From: Bryobacteraceae bacterium
GTDB taxonomy: Bacteria > Acidobacteriota > Terriglobia > Bryobacterales > Bryobacteraceae
Length of the DNA: 25,584 nt
Direction: 5' to 3'
Assembly (NCBI GenBank): GCA_014379815.1
Contig: JACMLA010000705.1
Location: 1 to 25,584, forward strand
Shown here: positions 15,729 to 23,483 of the stretch, in pieces
Layout: each line of letters opens with the position of its first letter
How positions within the stretch are numbered: the first letter of the stretch is position 1
Translations under genes and position numbers: made by a program
Notes under the pieces: model-generated
What the model saw: the letters and a program-made list of their open reading frames with translations, nothing else
The model's database searches: none
Told to the model about the DNA's origin: nothing

Positions 15729-15745
15729 TTACAGATCATTTACAG
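15729..15745 (-). promoter_or_regulatory. Direct repeat CTGTAA-N5-CTGTAA upstream of the TonB-receptor gene
   Basis: On the minus strand CTGTAA occurs at 15745-15740 and again at 15734-15729, exactly 11 bp apart and about 27-43 bp upstream of the receptor start. It shares the TGTAA half-site and spacing with 8587-8604 upstream of the PhoB/OmpR-type regulator. This is a candidate binding site for that regulator, by inference. Confidence 0.4.
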
Positions 15746-15768
15746 AAAGGTGAAAATCTTACGCGGAC

Positions 15769-16494
15769 TTATCGCGACTTTACTGTAGCCAGCCCGCCAT
15801 CCACACCAATTGTCTGGCCCGTAATCCACTTACTCCAGAGCAAGTGCACGATTACCTCCGCCACCTCTTCGGGCTCGCCAATCCGGCCCAGAGCGTGCAT
15901 CGCTTCTGACGCTTTCAAAGACGCTTCGTTTCCTGTAATGCGCGCGCTTAGCGGTGTCCGCACCAATCCCGGAGCCACGCAGTTCACCCGAATTCCGTAG
16001 CGTGAGTAAGTGGCCGCCGCGGCTTGCGTCAGGCCAATGATGCCAGCTTTCGCCGCTGCAATTGCCTCGTGATTGGGCAGCCCGAATCGTCCGGCAGCGG
16101 AGGACATAAGGACAATGCTGCCTCCGCTGGACATCATTGCTTTCGCCCCTGATCGAAGAGCGAAGAAAGCGGAAGTCAGGTTCAGGGTCAGAACAGAGGA
16201 CCACTCGGCGTCCGAAGTCTGATGTGCGGCTTTCAACAGAATCGAGCCTACGCAGTGGACTACTCCGTCAAGTCGCCCGGTTTGCGATCGCGCAAATTCC
16301 ACTGCTGCGTCCGTTGCACCAGGCTCCGTGACATCTGCAATGAATGGCAGCGCCCCCGTTTCGGCAGCAACCGATTCAAGACGCTCCTGACTGCGCGAGG
16401 CAATCACTATGCGGGCTGTGTCCGAGAGCTTCCTAACCACAGCGGCACCAATGCCGCCAGCGCCGCCGAACACTAGAACTGTTGGTTTGTCCAC
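15769..16494 (-). CDS. SDR-family protein lacking the catalytic tyrosine
   Basis: This is a classical short-chain dehydrogenase/reductase fold, 241 aa from GTG 16494. The nucleotide motif GGAGGIG is at residues 10-16, Asn105 lies in LNLTSAFF, Ser132 in VLMSSAAG, and the C-terminus has the usual VAPGLVRTPL and ITGQTIGVDGG. The YxxxK position reads IAAAK (Ile145, Lys149): the spacing from Ser132 is right but Tyr is replaced by Ile. The usual NAG after strand 4 is CVG. It may be a catalytically altered enzyme or a binding protein. The start has no good ribosome binding site, but the frame upstream enters the sodA terminator, so GTG 16494 is the best choice. Confidence 0.85.
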   Translation of the reverse strand: MDKPTVLVFGGAGGIGAAVVRKLSDTARIVIASRSQERLESVAAETGALPFIADVTEPGATDAAVEFARSQTGRLDGVVHCVGSILLKAAHQTSDAEWSSVLTLNLTSAFFALRSGAKAMMSSGGSIVLMSSAAGRFGLPNHEAIAAAKAGIIGLTQAAAATYSRYGIRVNCVAPGLVRTPLSARITGNEASLKASEAMHALGRIGEPEEVAEVIVHLLWSKWITGQTIGVDGGLATVKSR

Positions 16495-16504
16495 AGATAA
16501 AAGA

Positions 16505-16517
16505 TGCCGCTGCGGCA
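16505..16517. repeat. 13-bp perfect inverted repeat upstream of the SDR gene
   Basis: TGCCGC-T-GCGGCA lies 11-23 nt upstream of the SDR start and just past the sodA terminator. On the minus strand it is followed by TCTTTTATC, so it could act as a weak second terminator or as a short operator. Confidence 0.3.
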
Positions 16518-16525
16518 GCAGAAAC

Positions 16526-16563
16526 GGTAAAAACAAAGGGCGCCCCGTTTAAGCAGCGCCCTT
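16526..16563 (-). terminator. Rho-independent terminator of the superoxide dismutase gene
   Basis: On the minus strand AAGGGCGC pairs perfectly with GCGCCCTT (arms 16556-16563 and 16536-16543, 12-nt loop) and is followed directly by TTTGTTTTT. It lies about 30 bp after the sodA stop. This is the clearest intrinsic terminator in the window. Confidence 0.85.
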
Positions 16564-16591
16564 GAACGTCACAAGTTCTTGCCGCGATGGC

Positions 16592-17206
16592 TTACTTGCC
16601 TTGCTTCAAGCGCAGATTGATCTGTTCCCAGTCGATGACATTCCACCAAGCGCTGATGTACTCGGGACGCCGGTTCTGATACTTCAGGTAGTAAGCGTGC
16701 TCCCACACGTCAAGGCCAAGGACAGGAAATGCGCCTTCCAGAAGAGGGGAATCCTGGTTCGCCGTCGAAGTTACCTGCAGCGCTCCGTCCGCTCCTCGGA
16801 CCAGCCATGCCCACCCCGAGCCGAACCGCGTCGTTGCTGCAGCGGTGAACTTTTCCTTAAAGCTGTCGAAGCTCCCGAAGGCGCTGTCGATGTGTGTAGC
16901 GATGTCACCGGTTGGCGCGCCTCCGCCGTTCGGGCCCAGGATCGTCCAGAACATCGTGTGGTTTGCATGTCCGCCGCCGTTGTTTCGCACAGCGGTTTTC
17001 ACGTTCTCAGGAACCTTAGCAAGATTATTCGCCAGTAGTTCCTCAACGCTCAGACTGGCCAGCTCAGGGGTGGACTCCAGAGCTTTATTCAGGTTGGTCA
17101 CATAGGCGTTGTGGTGTCCGCCGTGGTGTACCTTCATCGTCGCGGCGTCGATATGCGGCTCAAGCGCCTCGGGCGCATACGGCAGCGCGGGTAGTGTAAA
17201 TGCCAT
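16592..17206 (-). CDS. sodA: Superoxide dismutase, Mn-type of the Fe/Mn family
   Basis: This enzyme dismutates superoxide to hydrogen peroxide and oxygen. It has 204 aa, the family length. The four metal ligands are visible: His27 in KVHHGGHH, His83 in HANHTMFW, and Asp166 and His170 in DVWEHAYY. The Gly in GGGHANH together with Gln151 in TANQDSPL is the pattern of Mn-dependent members; Fe enzymes carry the Gln in the N-terminal half. The ATG at 17206 has an AAGGAG ribosome binding site 5 nt upstream and gives the canonical start FTLPALPY. Without a signal peptide it is cytoplasmic. A terminator follows, so it is a single-gene unit, divergent from the glycosyltransferase-like gene. Confidence 0.97.
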   Translation of the reverse strand: MAFTLPALPYAPEALEPHIDAATMKVHHGGHHNAYVTNLNKALESTPELASLSVEELLANNLAKVPENVKTAVRNNGGGHANHTMFWTILGPNGGGAPTGDIATHIDSAFGSFDSFKEKFTAAATTRFGSGWAWLVRGADGALQVTSTANQDSPLLEGAFPVLGLDVWEHAYYLKYQNRRPEYISAWWNVIDWEQINLRLKQGK

Positions 17207-17211
17207 TCTTG

Positions 17212-17217
17212 CTCCTT
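17212..17217 (-). promoter_or_regulatory. Ribosome binding site of sodA
   Basis: AAGGAG, 5 nt upstream of ATG 17206. It fixes the short start over a 25-codon longer reading that would begin at 17281. Confidence 0.85.
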
Positions 17218-17238
17218 GAGGTTCTAACTTCCGGTGCC

Positions 17239-17244
17239 AGTATA
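17239..17244 (-). promoter_or_regulatory. Candidate -10 box (TATACT) for sodA
   Basis: TATACT on the minus strand lies about 33 bp upstream of the sodA ATG, in the 63-bp divergent gap. No good -35 hexamer is seen at the standard distance. On the other strand TATAGC (17241-17246) overlaps it and could serve the divergent gene. Confidence 0.25.
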
Positions 17245-17269
17245 GCGCCCGCTCTAAACTAAGGGAGAC

Positions 17270-19384
17270 TTGACCCCGCATCCTCTTCTGGCAGCCGCGG
17301 CAACGCTCCTTGCCGCATACGGTCTTGGTTCGGCAATCGCAGGCCGCTCGTCATCCCGTGAAGTGACACTGGCTTCCGGGTGTGCGCTTCTCAGCCTCAT
17401 CATCTTTGCTTTGATGATGAGGCAATCCGCAACAGTCCCCGCTTTGATTGCGCTCCACGTCTGCTGTTTCTTTGGGCTCTTGCGAAGACCTCGCAATCCA
17501 GCGCCTCTGGACCGGCCACCCCGCCTTGTAGCTCTTCTGCTGCTCGTCTTTGGAGCTATTGCGCTGCTGAATGCGCTGTCGCCTGAGATCGAAGCAGATG
17601 CAAACATTTACCACTTGAAACCCGCCTCGGACGCACTGCGGACCGGAGGGTTTTCGAAAGAGATCAGCTTCTACGAGAGACTGCCACACGCGACCGAACT
17701 GCTGTACACAGGGCCCTTCATACTGGCCGGAAGTCCAGGCGCGCGTCTGATACACCTTGCGCTGCTGATGGCAACGCTCCCTTTGATCGTCAGACTTGGA
17801 CTTGCTTTTGGGGTCACGGCAACGGCGTCCTGGTGTGCGGCTGCACTGTACTTCGCGGCTCCGGTGGTGCTGGTCTCCAGTGCCTCCGCGTTCAACGATG
17901 CCGCTCTCACCTTCGCGGCGTGCGCCTCCATTGCCGTGCTGATAACCTCCGGACCGGTCGCTATCGGCGGCCTGCTTGCCGGATTCTGCTACGGAATCAA
18001 GATGACAGGAGGCATCGTCATCCCGGTTGGGATTTTATGGCTGGTATACAAACGAAGGTTTCGGGATGTGCCGGTTTTCTTGCTCTTCGCGATGCTATCC
18101 GCCGGGCCATGGCTCATTCGAAACCTCCTGGAAACAGGCAATCCGCTAGCACCCCTCGGAAATGGTTTCTTTCCAAATCCGTGGTTCCACATCCTTACGG
18201 AACAGAGACTATCTGCAGCGCTGCGTTCGTATGACGTTAGTTTTCTGGAACGTTTCGGCGACTTGCTCTGGGGCCGGCATTTGCAGGGCATTATCGGTCC
18301 CGCTTTCCTGCTGGCCCCTCTTGGTCTTCTGGCGCTCAGGAAACGCAGTACAGCGCCGCTGGTGTGCCTTGCATTCGCCCTCTCGGTGCCGTGGTGGCTG
18401 AATGCCGGAGCACGTTTTCTGATGCTCTCTCTTCCGTTCCTCTCGCTTGCCCTCGCCAGCGTGCTCCCCGTGAGAATGCTGCCAGTTCTGGTCTTACTGC
18501 ATGGAATTTCCGTTTGGCCTGGAGTCATTGACCTGTACGCACCCAATTCCTGGCACCTGCATCACCTGCCATGGAGGGTGGCTCTGAATCTTGAGTCGCG
18601 CCATGAATATCTCTGGCGCACCAACAGGGATTACCACTGGGCAAAACAGGTCGAGGAGGGTACCGGGACTGAGGATCGGATTCTCGACCTGTATGGGATT
18701 CATGCGGCTCACACGCAACGCGATGTGCGTGGCAGGTGGCAATCCGCAGTTTCTGAGAACGCAGTCACCGCTCTCGAATTTGCACGCCAGCCCGGAGAAG
18801 AAAAGCTTGTCGCGCTTACTGCCTCGGTTCCGCATCAGGCGATTCAGGCGCTGCGATTGAGGCAAAATGGGAAAGATCCAGGACCATGGTCCCTTGTCGA
18901 AATCGAACTCTTTTCCAACCAATCGCCTCTTCCGCCATCTCTCACCTGGACTCTCGACGCAGACCCGAACCGCTGGGAAACGCCCCTCGCCCTGGATCGG
19001 AATCTCGCCACGCGCTGGCAATCGTGGCAGCCTTCCCAGCCATCGCAATTCGTGACCGTCGACCTCGCACAACCGTTGCAACTGGACCAGATCCGCATCC
19101 TCACCACCGCTTGGGATAGCGGGAACCGCAACCTCGGCGTAGAGGTCCAGCAGGCAGGTGATTCGTGGACTGCGCTACCAGTAGACCGCACTTTGATCGG
19201 TCCCTTAAACCTTCGCGCCGAAGCCATTCGCTACGTAAAGAGCTTGGGCTTCACGCACATTGTGACGAAAATCGGCGATGACGGCATGGGAGTGCTGGGC
19301 CGCTCACTCATGGATGATGCGCCTGAGTGGCATGTGCAGTTCGTGAGCGAAAATCAGTCGATGTATCTGCTGAAGTTGCTCTAA
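17270..19384 (+). CDS. Membrane glycosyltransferase-like (GT-C) protein with C-terminal discoidin domain
   Basis: This is a 704-aa integral membrane protein. Residues 1 to about 430 hold roughly ten hydrophobic segments. The first extended loop carries [16 protein letters not shown], with an acidic EAD like the catalytic loop of GT-C (GT39/PMT-like) enzymes that use polyprenyl-phosphate sugars. The C-terminal part is outside the membrane: residues about 555-640 resemble an F5/8 type C (discoidin) carbohydrate-binding domain ([31 protein letters not shown]), followed by the tail common in such proteins. It probably transfers or handles envelope glycans. The start is TTG 17270, because a stop lies 15 nt upstream and AAGGGAG precedes it. 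It ends 10 bp from a convergent gene. Confidence 0.72.
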   Translation: MTPHPLLAAAATLLAAYGLGSAIAGRSSSREVTLASGCALLSLIIFALMMRQSATVPALIALHVCCFFGLLRRPRNPAPLDRPPRLVALLLLVFGAIALLNALSPEIEADANIYHLKPASDALRTGGFSKEISFYERLPHATELLYTGPFILAGSPGARLIHLALLMATLPLIVRLGLAFGVTATASWCAAALYFAAPVVLVSSASAFNDAALTFAACASIAVLITSGPVAIGGLLAGFCYGIKMTGGIVIPVGILWLVYKRRFRDVPVFLLFAMLSAGPWLIRNLLETGNPLAPLGNGFFPNPWFHILTEQRLSAALRSYDVSFLERFGDLLWGRHLQGIIGPAFLLAPLGLLALRKRSTAPLVCLAFALSVPWWLNAGARFLMLSLPFLSLALASVLPVRMLPVLVLLHGISVWPGVIDLYAPNSWHLHHLPWRVALNLESRHEYLWRTNRDYHWAKQVEEGTGTEDRILDLYGIHAAHTQRDVRGRWQSAVSENAVTALEFARQPGEEKLVALTASVPHQAIQALRLRQNGKDPGPWSLVEIELFSNQSPLPPSLTWTLDADPNRWETPLALDRNLATRWQSWQPSQPSQFVTVDLAQPLQLDQIRILTTAWDSGNRNLGVEVQQAGDSWTALPVDRTLIGPLNLRAEAIRYVKSLGFTHIVTKIGDDGMGVLGRSLMDDAPEWHVQFVSENQSMYLLKLL

Positions 19385-19394
19385 TAAAGCCGCG

Positions 19395-19886
19395 CTAATC
19401 GAACGTAAGTTTCGCCTGCAGCGGCGGGCTGATTCGCTCCTCAAAGGTGCGTCGCTGATTGCGGATCATGGAAGCCGCGAACTGCCATGTCGGTCCCGGA
19501 GTTTCCCGCCAGGGTGCAGGAATGCGAACCGTGGGGAATCCACCTTGCACCTCCAGCAAGCCGCATTCAATAGGAATCTCTTCCGGTCGCAGCAGACCTT
19601 CAGGAGTGACGAAAAAAAACTCGTTCGAGTATCGCAATCCGAGTCGTCGCTTGAGTGGGTGCTTGAGTTCGCACAGGAAATCCGCCCGGGATACCTTCAC
19701 CTCGTAACACAGCCGCTTCATCATCAGGTGTGGATAGCAATTCAGCGCAAACGCGTCCAGCCGCTGCTGCGAGGTGTTCCGAAGCCCCGTGCCCACGCGC
19801 AACTCCCGCAGAAACACCCACTCGGAGGCATTGCAATGCAGCACCTGTTCCACCGCGTCCAGCAGCGTGGAAGCGCTGCAAGCCAT
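19395..19886 (-). CDS. MmcB / PD-(D/E)XK nuclease-like hypothetical protein
   Basis: This is a 163-aa protein of unproven function. It shows the order expected of a PD-(D/E)XK nuclease-like core: a leading helix, a strand with Asp44 (QRLDAFALN), then Glu62-x-Lys64 in CYEVKVSRADFLCELKHPLKRR. Next come a strand with NEFFFVTPEGLL and a GLLEV strand. This layout recalls the MmcB family of DNA-repair proteins and VRR-NUC-like folds. The ATG at 19886 gives the compact domain; a longer open frame reaches 20072 but runs inside the phosphatase gene. It follows the REC-PP2C stop by 19 nt, so the two are probably one operon. The nuclease assignment is pattern-based. Confidence 0.6.
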   Translation of the reverse strand: MACSASTLLDAVEQVLHCNASEWVFLRELRVGTGLRNTSQQRLDAFALNCYPHLMMKRLCYEVKVSRADFLCELKHPLKRRLGLRYSNEFFFVTPEGLLRPEEIPIECGLLEVQGGFPTVRIPAPWRETPGPTWQFAASMIRNQRRTFEERISPPLQAKLTFD

Positions 19887-19905
19887 TTGTGGTCCCACGC
19901 CGGGA

Positions 19906-21009
19906 TTATGCCACGCAGCGTAACGCGAGTACAGTGTAGTCGTCGTGCTGGTCCGAGTCCCACGCTGCAACGCGTTCGCAGATGCGACTGACAACCTCGG
20001 CAGCGGAAGACAACTGCACGCTCTGAAGCGATGCCGCAAGCCGCTCTTCGCCGAAATCTTCGCCACGGCCACTCATCCCGGCTTCTACGACTCCGTCGCT
20101 GTACAGGAGGACTACGTCTCCTGGTTGCAAGTCGACAGACTGTTCCCCGGGATTCGAATTTGCGAACAGGCCCACCGGCATTCCTGTCGGCTCAAGGGTC
20201 TCACGCGAGCCATCGGAATGCAGGACCATGCCTGGAGCATGCCCGGCGTTCACGTAAGACAAGCGACAAAAACGCGGGTCGAAACGCGCGAACAAAAGGG
20301 TGGCATACTGTTCCGGCGGACTGGACTCCCAGAACTGCCGGTTCACTGCCTCAACCAGTTGCGGGCCGCCAGAAAATCCCACCGAAAGAAGCGTCCGTAA
20401 GGCTCCATGAAGATTTGCCATCAGCAGAGCGGCACCTATGCCTTTTCCCGAAACATCCGCCAGCACAAAACCAATTTGCCCTGACCCGAGATCGAACCAG
20501 TCAAAATAATCGCCACCAACACCACGCGCTGGGACACAGCGTCCGGCATATTCGAGACCTGAAATTTTCGGGCCTGTGCGAGGCAACAGTTTCGCCTGGA
20601 CTTCCCGTGCGATGTCGAGATCGGATCGCGCAGATCGCGCCTTCGCAACTTGCTTTTCGATAGTTTCCAGCAATCGGGTGTTGTCCCACGGCTTCTGAAC
20701 GAAGTCCGATGCTCCACGCCTCATCGCTTCTACTGCAAGGTCCACGCTGCCCCACGCCGTCATGACGACCACGGGAGTCCGCACCCCGGCTGACCGCAAG
20801 GCAGCCAGGAGGTCGAGCCCCTCTTGGCCAGAAGTAGTGTCGCGCGCGTAGTTCAGGTCCATCAGAATCAGATCGAATTCGTCTTTCGCTGTCAGGCGCA
20901 AAACGCTCTGGGGACTGTCCGCGGTGACAGCACTGTGACCCTCGGCTTTGAGGAGAAAATGCGCCGCGTCGAGCACTCCCTGCTGGTCGTCAGCTACAAG
21001 TACGCGCAT
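19906..21009 (-). CDS. Response-regulator receiver fused to a PP2C/SpoIIE-type phosphatase
   Basis: This is a signalling protein of 367 aa. The N-terminal receiver has Asp7 and Asp8, phospho-acceptor Asp51 (LILMDLNYARD), Thr84 (VVMTAWGS) and Lys106 (VQKPW). A helical linker (DIAREVQAKLLP) leads to an RsbU/SpoIIE-type PP2C domain with metal-binding GVGGDYFDWF, ADVSGKGIGAAL, NAGHAPG, LLYSDGVVEAG and the final DDYTVLAL. It probably dephosphorylates an anti-sigma antagonist or another Ser/Thr-phosphorylated partner when its receiver is phosphorylated. No kinase, STAS-domain antagonist or sigma factor lies nearby. The receiver's DTTSG insertion after the acceptor Asp resembles receivers usually attached to sigma-54 activators. 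It is divergent from the sugar kinase genes. Confidence 0.92.
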   Translation of the reverse strand: MRVLVADDQQGVLDAAHFLLKAEGHSAVTADSPQSVLRLTAKDEFDLILMDLNYARDTTSGQEGLDLLAALRSAGVRTPVVVMTAWGSVDLAVEAMRRGASDFVQKPWDNTRLLETIEKQVAKARSARSDLDIAREVQAKLLPRTGPKISGLEYAGRCVPARGVGGDYFDWFDLGSGQIGFVLADVSGKGIGAALLMANLHGALRTLLSVGFSGGPQLVEAVNRQFWESSPPEQYATLLFARFDPRFCRLSYVNAGHAPGMVLHSDGSRETLEPTGMPVGLFANSNPGEQSVDLQPGDVVLLYSDGVVEAGMSGRGEDFGEERLAASLQSVQLSSAAEVVSRICERVAAWDSDQHDDYTVLALRCVA

Positions 21010-21048
21010 GTGCCGACTCTACCGCAATGCCTCGCGAAACCCTTTTGG

Positions 21049-21054
21049 TATTAT
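21049..21054 (+). promoter_or_regulatory. Possible -10 element (TATTAT) of the sugar kinase genes
   Basis: TATTAT ends 8 nt before ATG 21063 in the divergent gap. If used, transcription would begin almost at the start codon, giving a leaderless mRNA. No convincing -35 element is seen. Confidence 0.2.
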
Positions 21055-21062
21055 TCGAGCGC

Positions 21063-21992
21063 ATGACAGAGTACTCGATTGGCGTTGACCTTGGTGGTAC
21101 CAATCTGCGCGCTGCGGCCGTGAGCCGTGAAGGCGAAGTCTTCGAAAAATTGTCCGGCACCACCGACCTTGCGGAAGGTCGCGACGCCGTAATCAACGAC
21201 ATGATCGAGTCGATCGAAGCCCTAAAGCAGACTTGTGGAGACAGACATCTCGCGGGTGTCGGCATCGGAGTTCCTGGTTTTATCCAGATGGACAAAGGCA
21301 TCATTATCGGATCCAACAATCTGCCGGAATTCGAGAACTATCCCGTGCGCGACGTGATTGAGAGCCGCCTGGGAACTCCAATCTTTCTGGAGAATGACGC
21401 AAACGCCGCGGCTCTCGGAGAAAAGTGGGTCGGTGCCGGGCGCGACGTTCAGGATCTCATCATGTTCACGCTCGGTACCGGCATCGGAGGTGGCATCATC
21501 AGCGGGGGGAAAATCCTGCACGGGTTCACCGGTATGGCTGGTGAAGTCGGCCATATTACCGTGAATCCGACGGGCAATCCCTGTGGCTGCGGCAACTTTG
21601 GCTGTCTTGAGAAACACACGTCGGCGACCGCAATCAGTGCCATGGCGGAGCTGATTCAGCTGGGCAAAGATCTGAGTGCGAAAGAAGTCTATGACCTCGC
21701 TGTGCAAGGCGATCCGCGGGCAAAGATGATCTTCCAAACCGTTGGCGGTTATCTTGGCATCGCGCTGGCGACAATGATCAATCTGTTCAACGCTCCTCTC
21801 TACCTCCTCTCAGGTGGGGTGGTAGCTGCATGGGATCAGTTCGCTCCACCTATGCTTGCTGAGGTAGAGAAGCGTTCCTTCACCTTTCGCAAAACCAAAA
21901 CACGAATCGATAAGGCTGTTTTGGGGAACGAGGCCGGATTGATCGGAGCTGCCGCACTGCCATTTCAGGCCCTCACAGCTGGGGGTCGCTGA
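21063..21992 (+). CDS. glk: ROK-family sugar kinase (glucokinase)
   Basis: This kinase phosphorylates glucose or a related hexose with ATP. From ATG 21063 it has 309 aa. The phosphate-binding motif DLGGTNLR is at residues 9-16. A block GTGIGGGIISGGKILHG is followed by GHITV with the conserved His. The ROK zinc signature reads CGCGNFGCLEKHTSATAI. The C-terminal GGVVAAWDQF and GAAAL segments fit bacterial glucokinases of the ROK type. An upstream ATG at 21027 would add 12 residues before the usual YSIGVDLGGTN start. Its TGA overlaps the xylulokinase ATG by one base (TGATG), so the two kinases are co-translated. Substrate identity within ROK remains uncertain. Confidence 0.85.
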   Translation: MTEYSIGVDLGGTNLRAAAVSREGEVFEKLSGTTDLAEGRDAVINDMIESIEALKQTCGDRHLAGVGIGVPGFIQMDKGIIIGSNNLPEFENYPVRDVIESRLGTPIFLENDANAAALGEKWVGAGRDVQDLIMFTLGTGIGGGIISGGKILHGFTGMAGEVGHITVNPTGNPCGCGNFGCLEKHTSATAISAMAELIQLGKDLSAKEVYDLAVQGDPRAKMIFQTVGGYLGIALATMINLFNAPLYLLSGGVVAAWDQFAPPMLAEVEKRSFTFRKTKTRIDKAVLGNEAGLIGAAALPFQALTAGGR

Positions 21993-23476
21993 TGTACTGG
22001 CTCGGAATCGACGTCGGCACCGGGGGTACCCGGGCACTCCTCGTAGACGCCAAAGGCACAATAGCGGCAAGCCATACGGCTCCCCACGAGGAGATGACCA
22101 TGCAACGCCCTCTGTGGGCAGAGCAGCGGCCGGAGAACTGGTGGGATGCCGCAAAGCTGGCGATCCGCGGAGTGCTGTCAGCGGCCAGCGTCACAGGTGA
22201 GCAGGTTAAAGGCATCGGTCTTTCCGGCCAGATGCATGGACTGACGTTGCTGGACGCAGCGGACGATGTAATCCGTCCCGCGCTGATCTGGTGCGACCAG
22301 CGAAGTCAGGCGCAGGTGGACTGGATCAACAAGCACGTGGGCCGTGACAAGGTTCTGGAATATACGGCTAATCCCGTCGTGACCGGTTTCACTCTCCCGA
22401 AACTCTTGTGGGTACGCGATAACGAACCGACGCATTTCGAGCGCATCCGAAAAGTACTTCTACCGAAAGACTACGTGCGCTTCCAGCTCACCGGCGAGTA
22501 TGCAAGTGACGTGTCGGACGCTTCGGGCACCTCGTTGTTCGACGTCGTCCACCGGCGCTGGTCTTACGACATGGCCGATGCTTGCGGCATCGGGCGATCC
22601 GTTCTTCCCGCTGTGTACGAGTCAGTGCAGGCCACTGGAAGCGTGGCGGAGACAGTAGCGGCCGAGACGGGATTGCAAGCGGGAACGCCAGTGGTCGCAG
22701 GCGCCGGCGATCAGGCAGCAAGCGCCGTTGGAAATGGGATTACCGAATCTGGCATTGTCTCCTGCACTCTGGGAACCTCAGGCGTGGTCTTCGCCCACAT
22801 GGATAATCCTCACTACGATCCTGCCGGTCGTGTCCATACGTTTTGCCATGCAGTGAAGAACAAATGGCACGTGATGGGCGTCACGCAGGGTGCCGGGTTT
22901 AGCCTGCAGTGGTTCCGAAACCAGCTGTGTCCGGGTACCAGCTATGACGACCTGATGGTCGAGGCAGCCAGCGCGGAACCTGGATCCCAGGGCCTTTTCT
23001 GGCTTCCGTATCTGATGGGCGAGCGCACTCCGCATCTCGACGCTACCGCGCGCGCAGCATGGGTTGGACTAACAGCCAAACACACGCGAGCTGATGTGGT
23101 TCGCAGCATCATCGAAGGCGTGTGCTTTAGCCAACGCGACGGCCTTGACATTATCGAAGACATGGAAGTGCCCGTCGATTCCGTGCGGCTCTCCGGCGGT
23201 GGCGCACAAAGCCCGTTCTGGCGCCAGACGATGGCTGACGTGCTCGGCAAGCGTGTAACAACGCTGGCTTCACAGGAAGGCTCCGCATACGGCGCGGCTC
23301 TTCTGGCTGTTACGGGAACCGGCGAATATGGCAGCATCGAAGAGTGTTGCCGGGTGGCAATTGCTGAGGTAGCCGAGGTCCTGCCGCGACAGACAGAGTT
23401 TGCAGAATACACGCGAATGCACAAGACCTACCAGTCGTTGTACCCGGCATTGAAACCGATTTACGGCCAGTTATAG
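21992..23476 (+). CDS. xylB: Xylulokinase (FGGY family)
   Basis: This enzyme phosphorylates D-xylulose to D-xylulose 5-phosphate, feeding the pentose phosphate pathway. It has 494 aa, the usual size. Features are the N-terminal GIDVGTGGTRALLVD, the sugar-binding motif GLSGQMHGLTLLD near residue 75, PALIWCDQRS, and the XylB-typical LLPKDYVRFQLTGEYASDVSDASG. AGAGDQAASAVG carries the catalytic Asp near 240, followed by CTLGTSGV and the FGGY C-terminal LSGGGAQSPFWRQTMADVLG. No xylose isomerase, transporter or regulator is nearby, so it may take other ketoses. It is translated immediately after the glucokinase (one-base overlap), and priA follows within a few bases. Confidence 0.93.
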   Translation: MYWLGIDVGTGGTRALLVDAKGTIAASHTAPHEEMTMQRPLWAEQRPENWWDAAKLAIRGVLSAASVTGEQVKGIGLSGQMHGLTLLDAADDVIRPALIWCDQRSQAQVDWINKHVGRDKVLEYTANPVVTGFTLPKLLWVRDNEPTHFERIRKVLLPKDYVRFQLTGEYASDVSDASGTSLFDVVHRRWSYDMADACGIGRSVLPAVYESVQATGSVAETVAAETGLQAGTPVVAGAGDQAASAVGNGITESGIVSCTLGTSGVVFAHMDNPHYDPAGRVHTFCHAVKNKWHVMGVTQGAGFSLQWFRNQLCPGTSYDDLMVEAASAEPGSQGLFWLPYLMGERTPHLDATARAAWVGLTAKHTRADVVRSIIEGVCFSQRDGLDIIEDMEVPVDSVRLSGGGAQSPFWRQTMADVLGKRVTTLASQEGSAYGAALLAVTGTGEYGSIEECCRVAIAEVAEVLPRQTEFAEYTRMHKTYQSLYPALKPIYGQL

Positions 23477-23483
23477 CGTGCCC

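Noticed and set aside
16495..16536. TTG 16536 as start of the SDR gene
   Set aside because: It falls in the arm of the sodA terminator and adds residues not expected before the SDR Rossmann strand; GTG 16494 fits better.
19395..20072. 225-codon version of the MmcB-like gene
   Set aside because: Its first 62 codons lie inside the REC-PP2C gene and look like an out-of-frame reading; the compact domain begins at ATG 19886.
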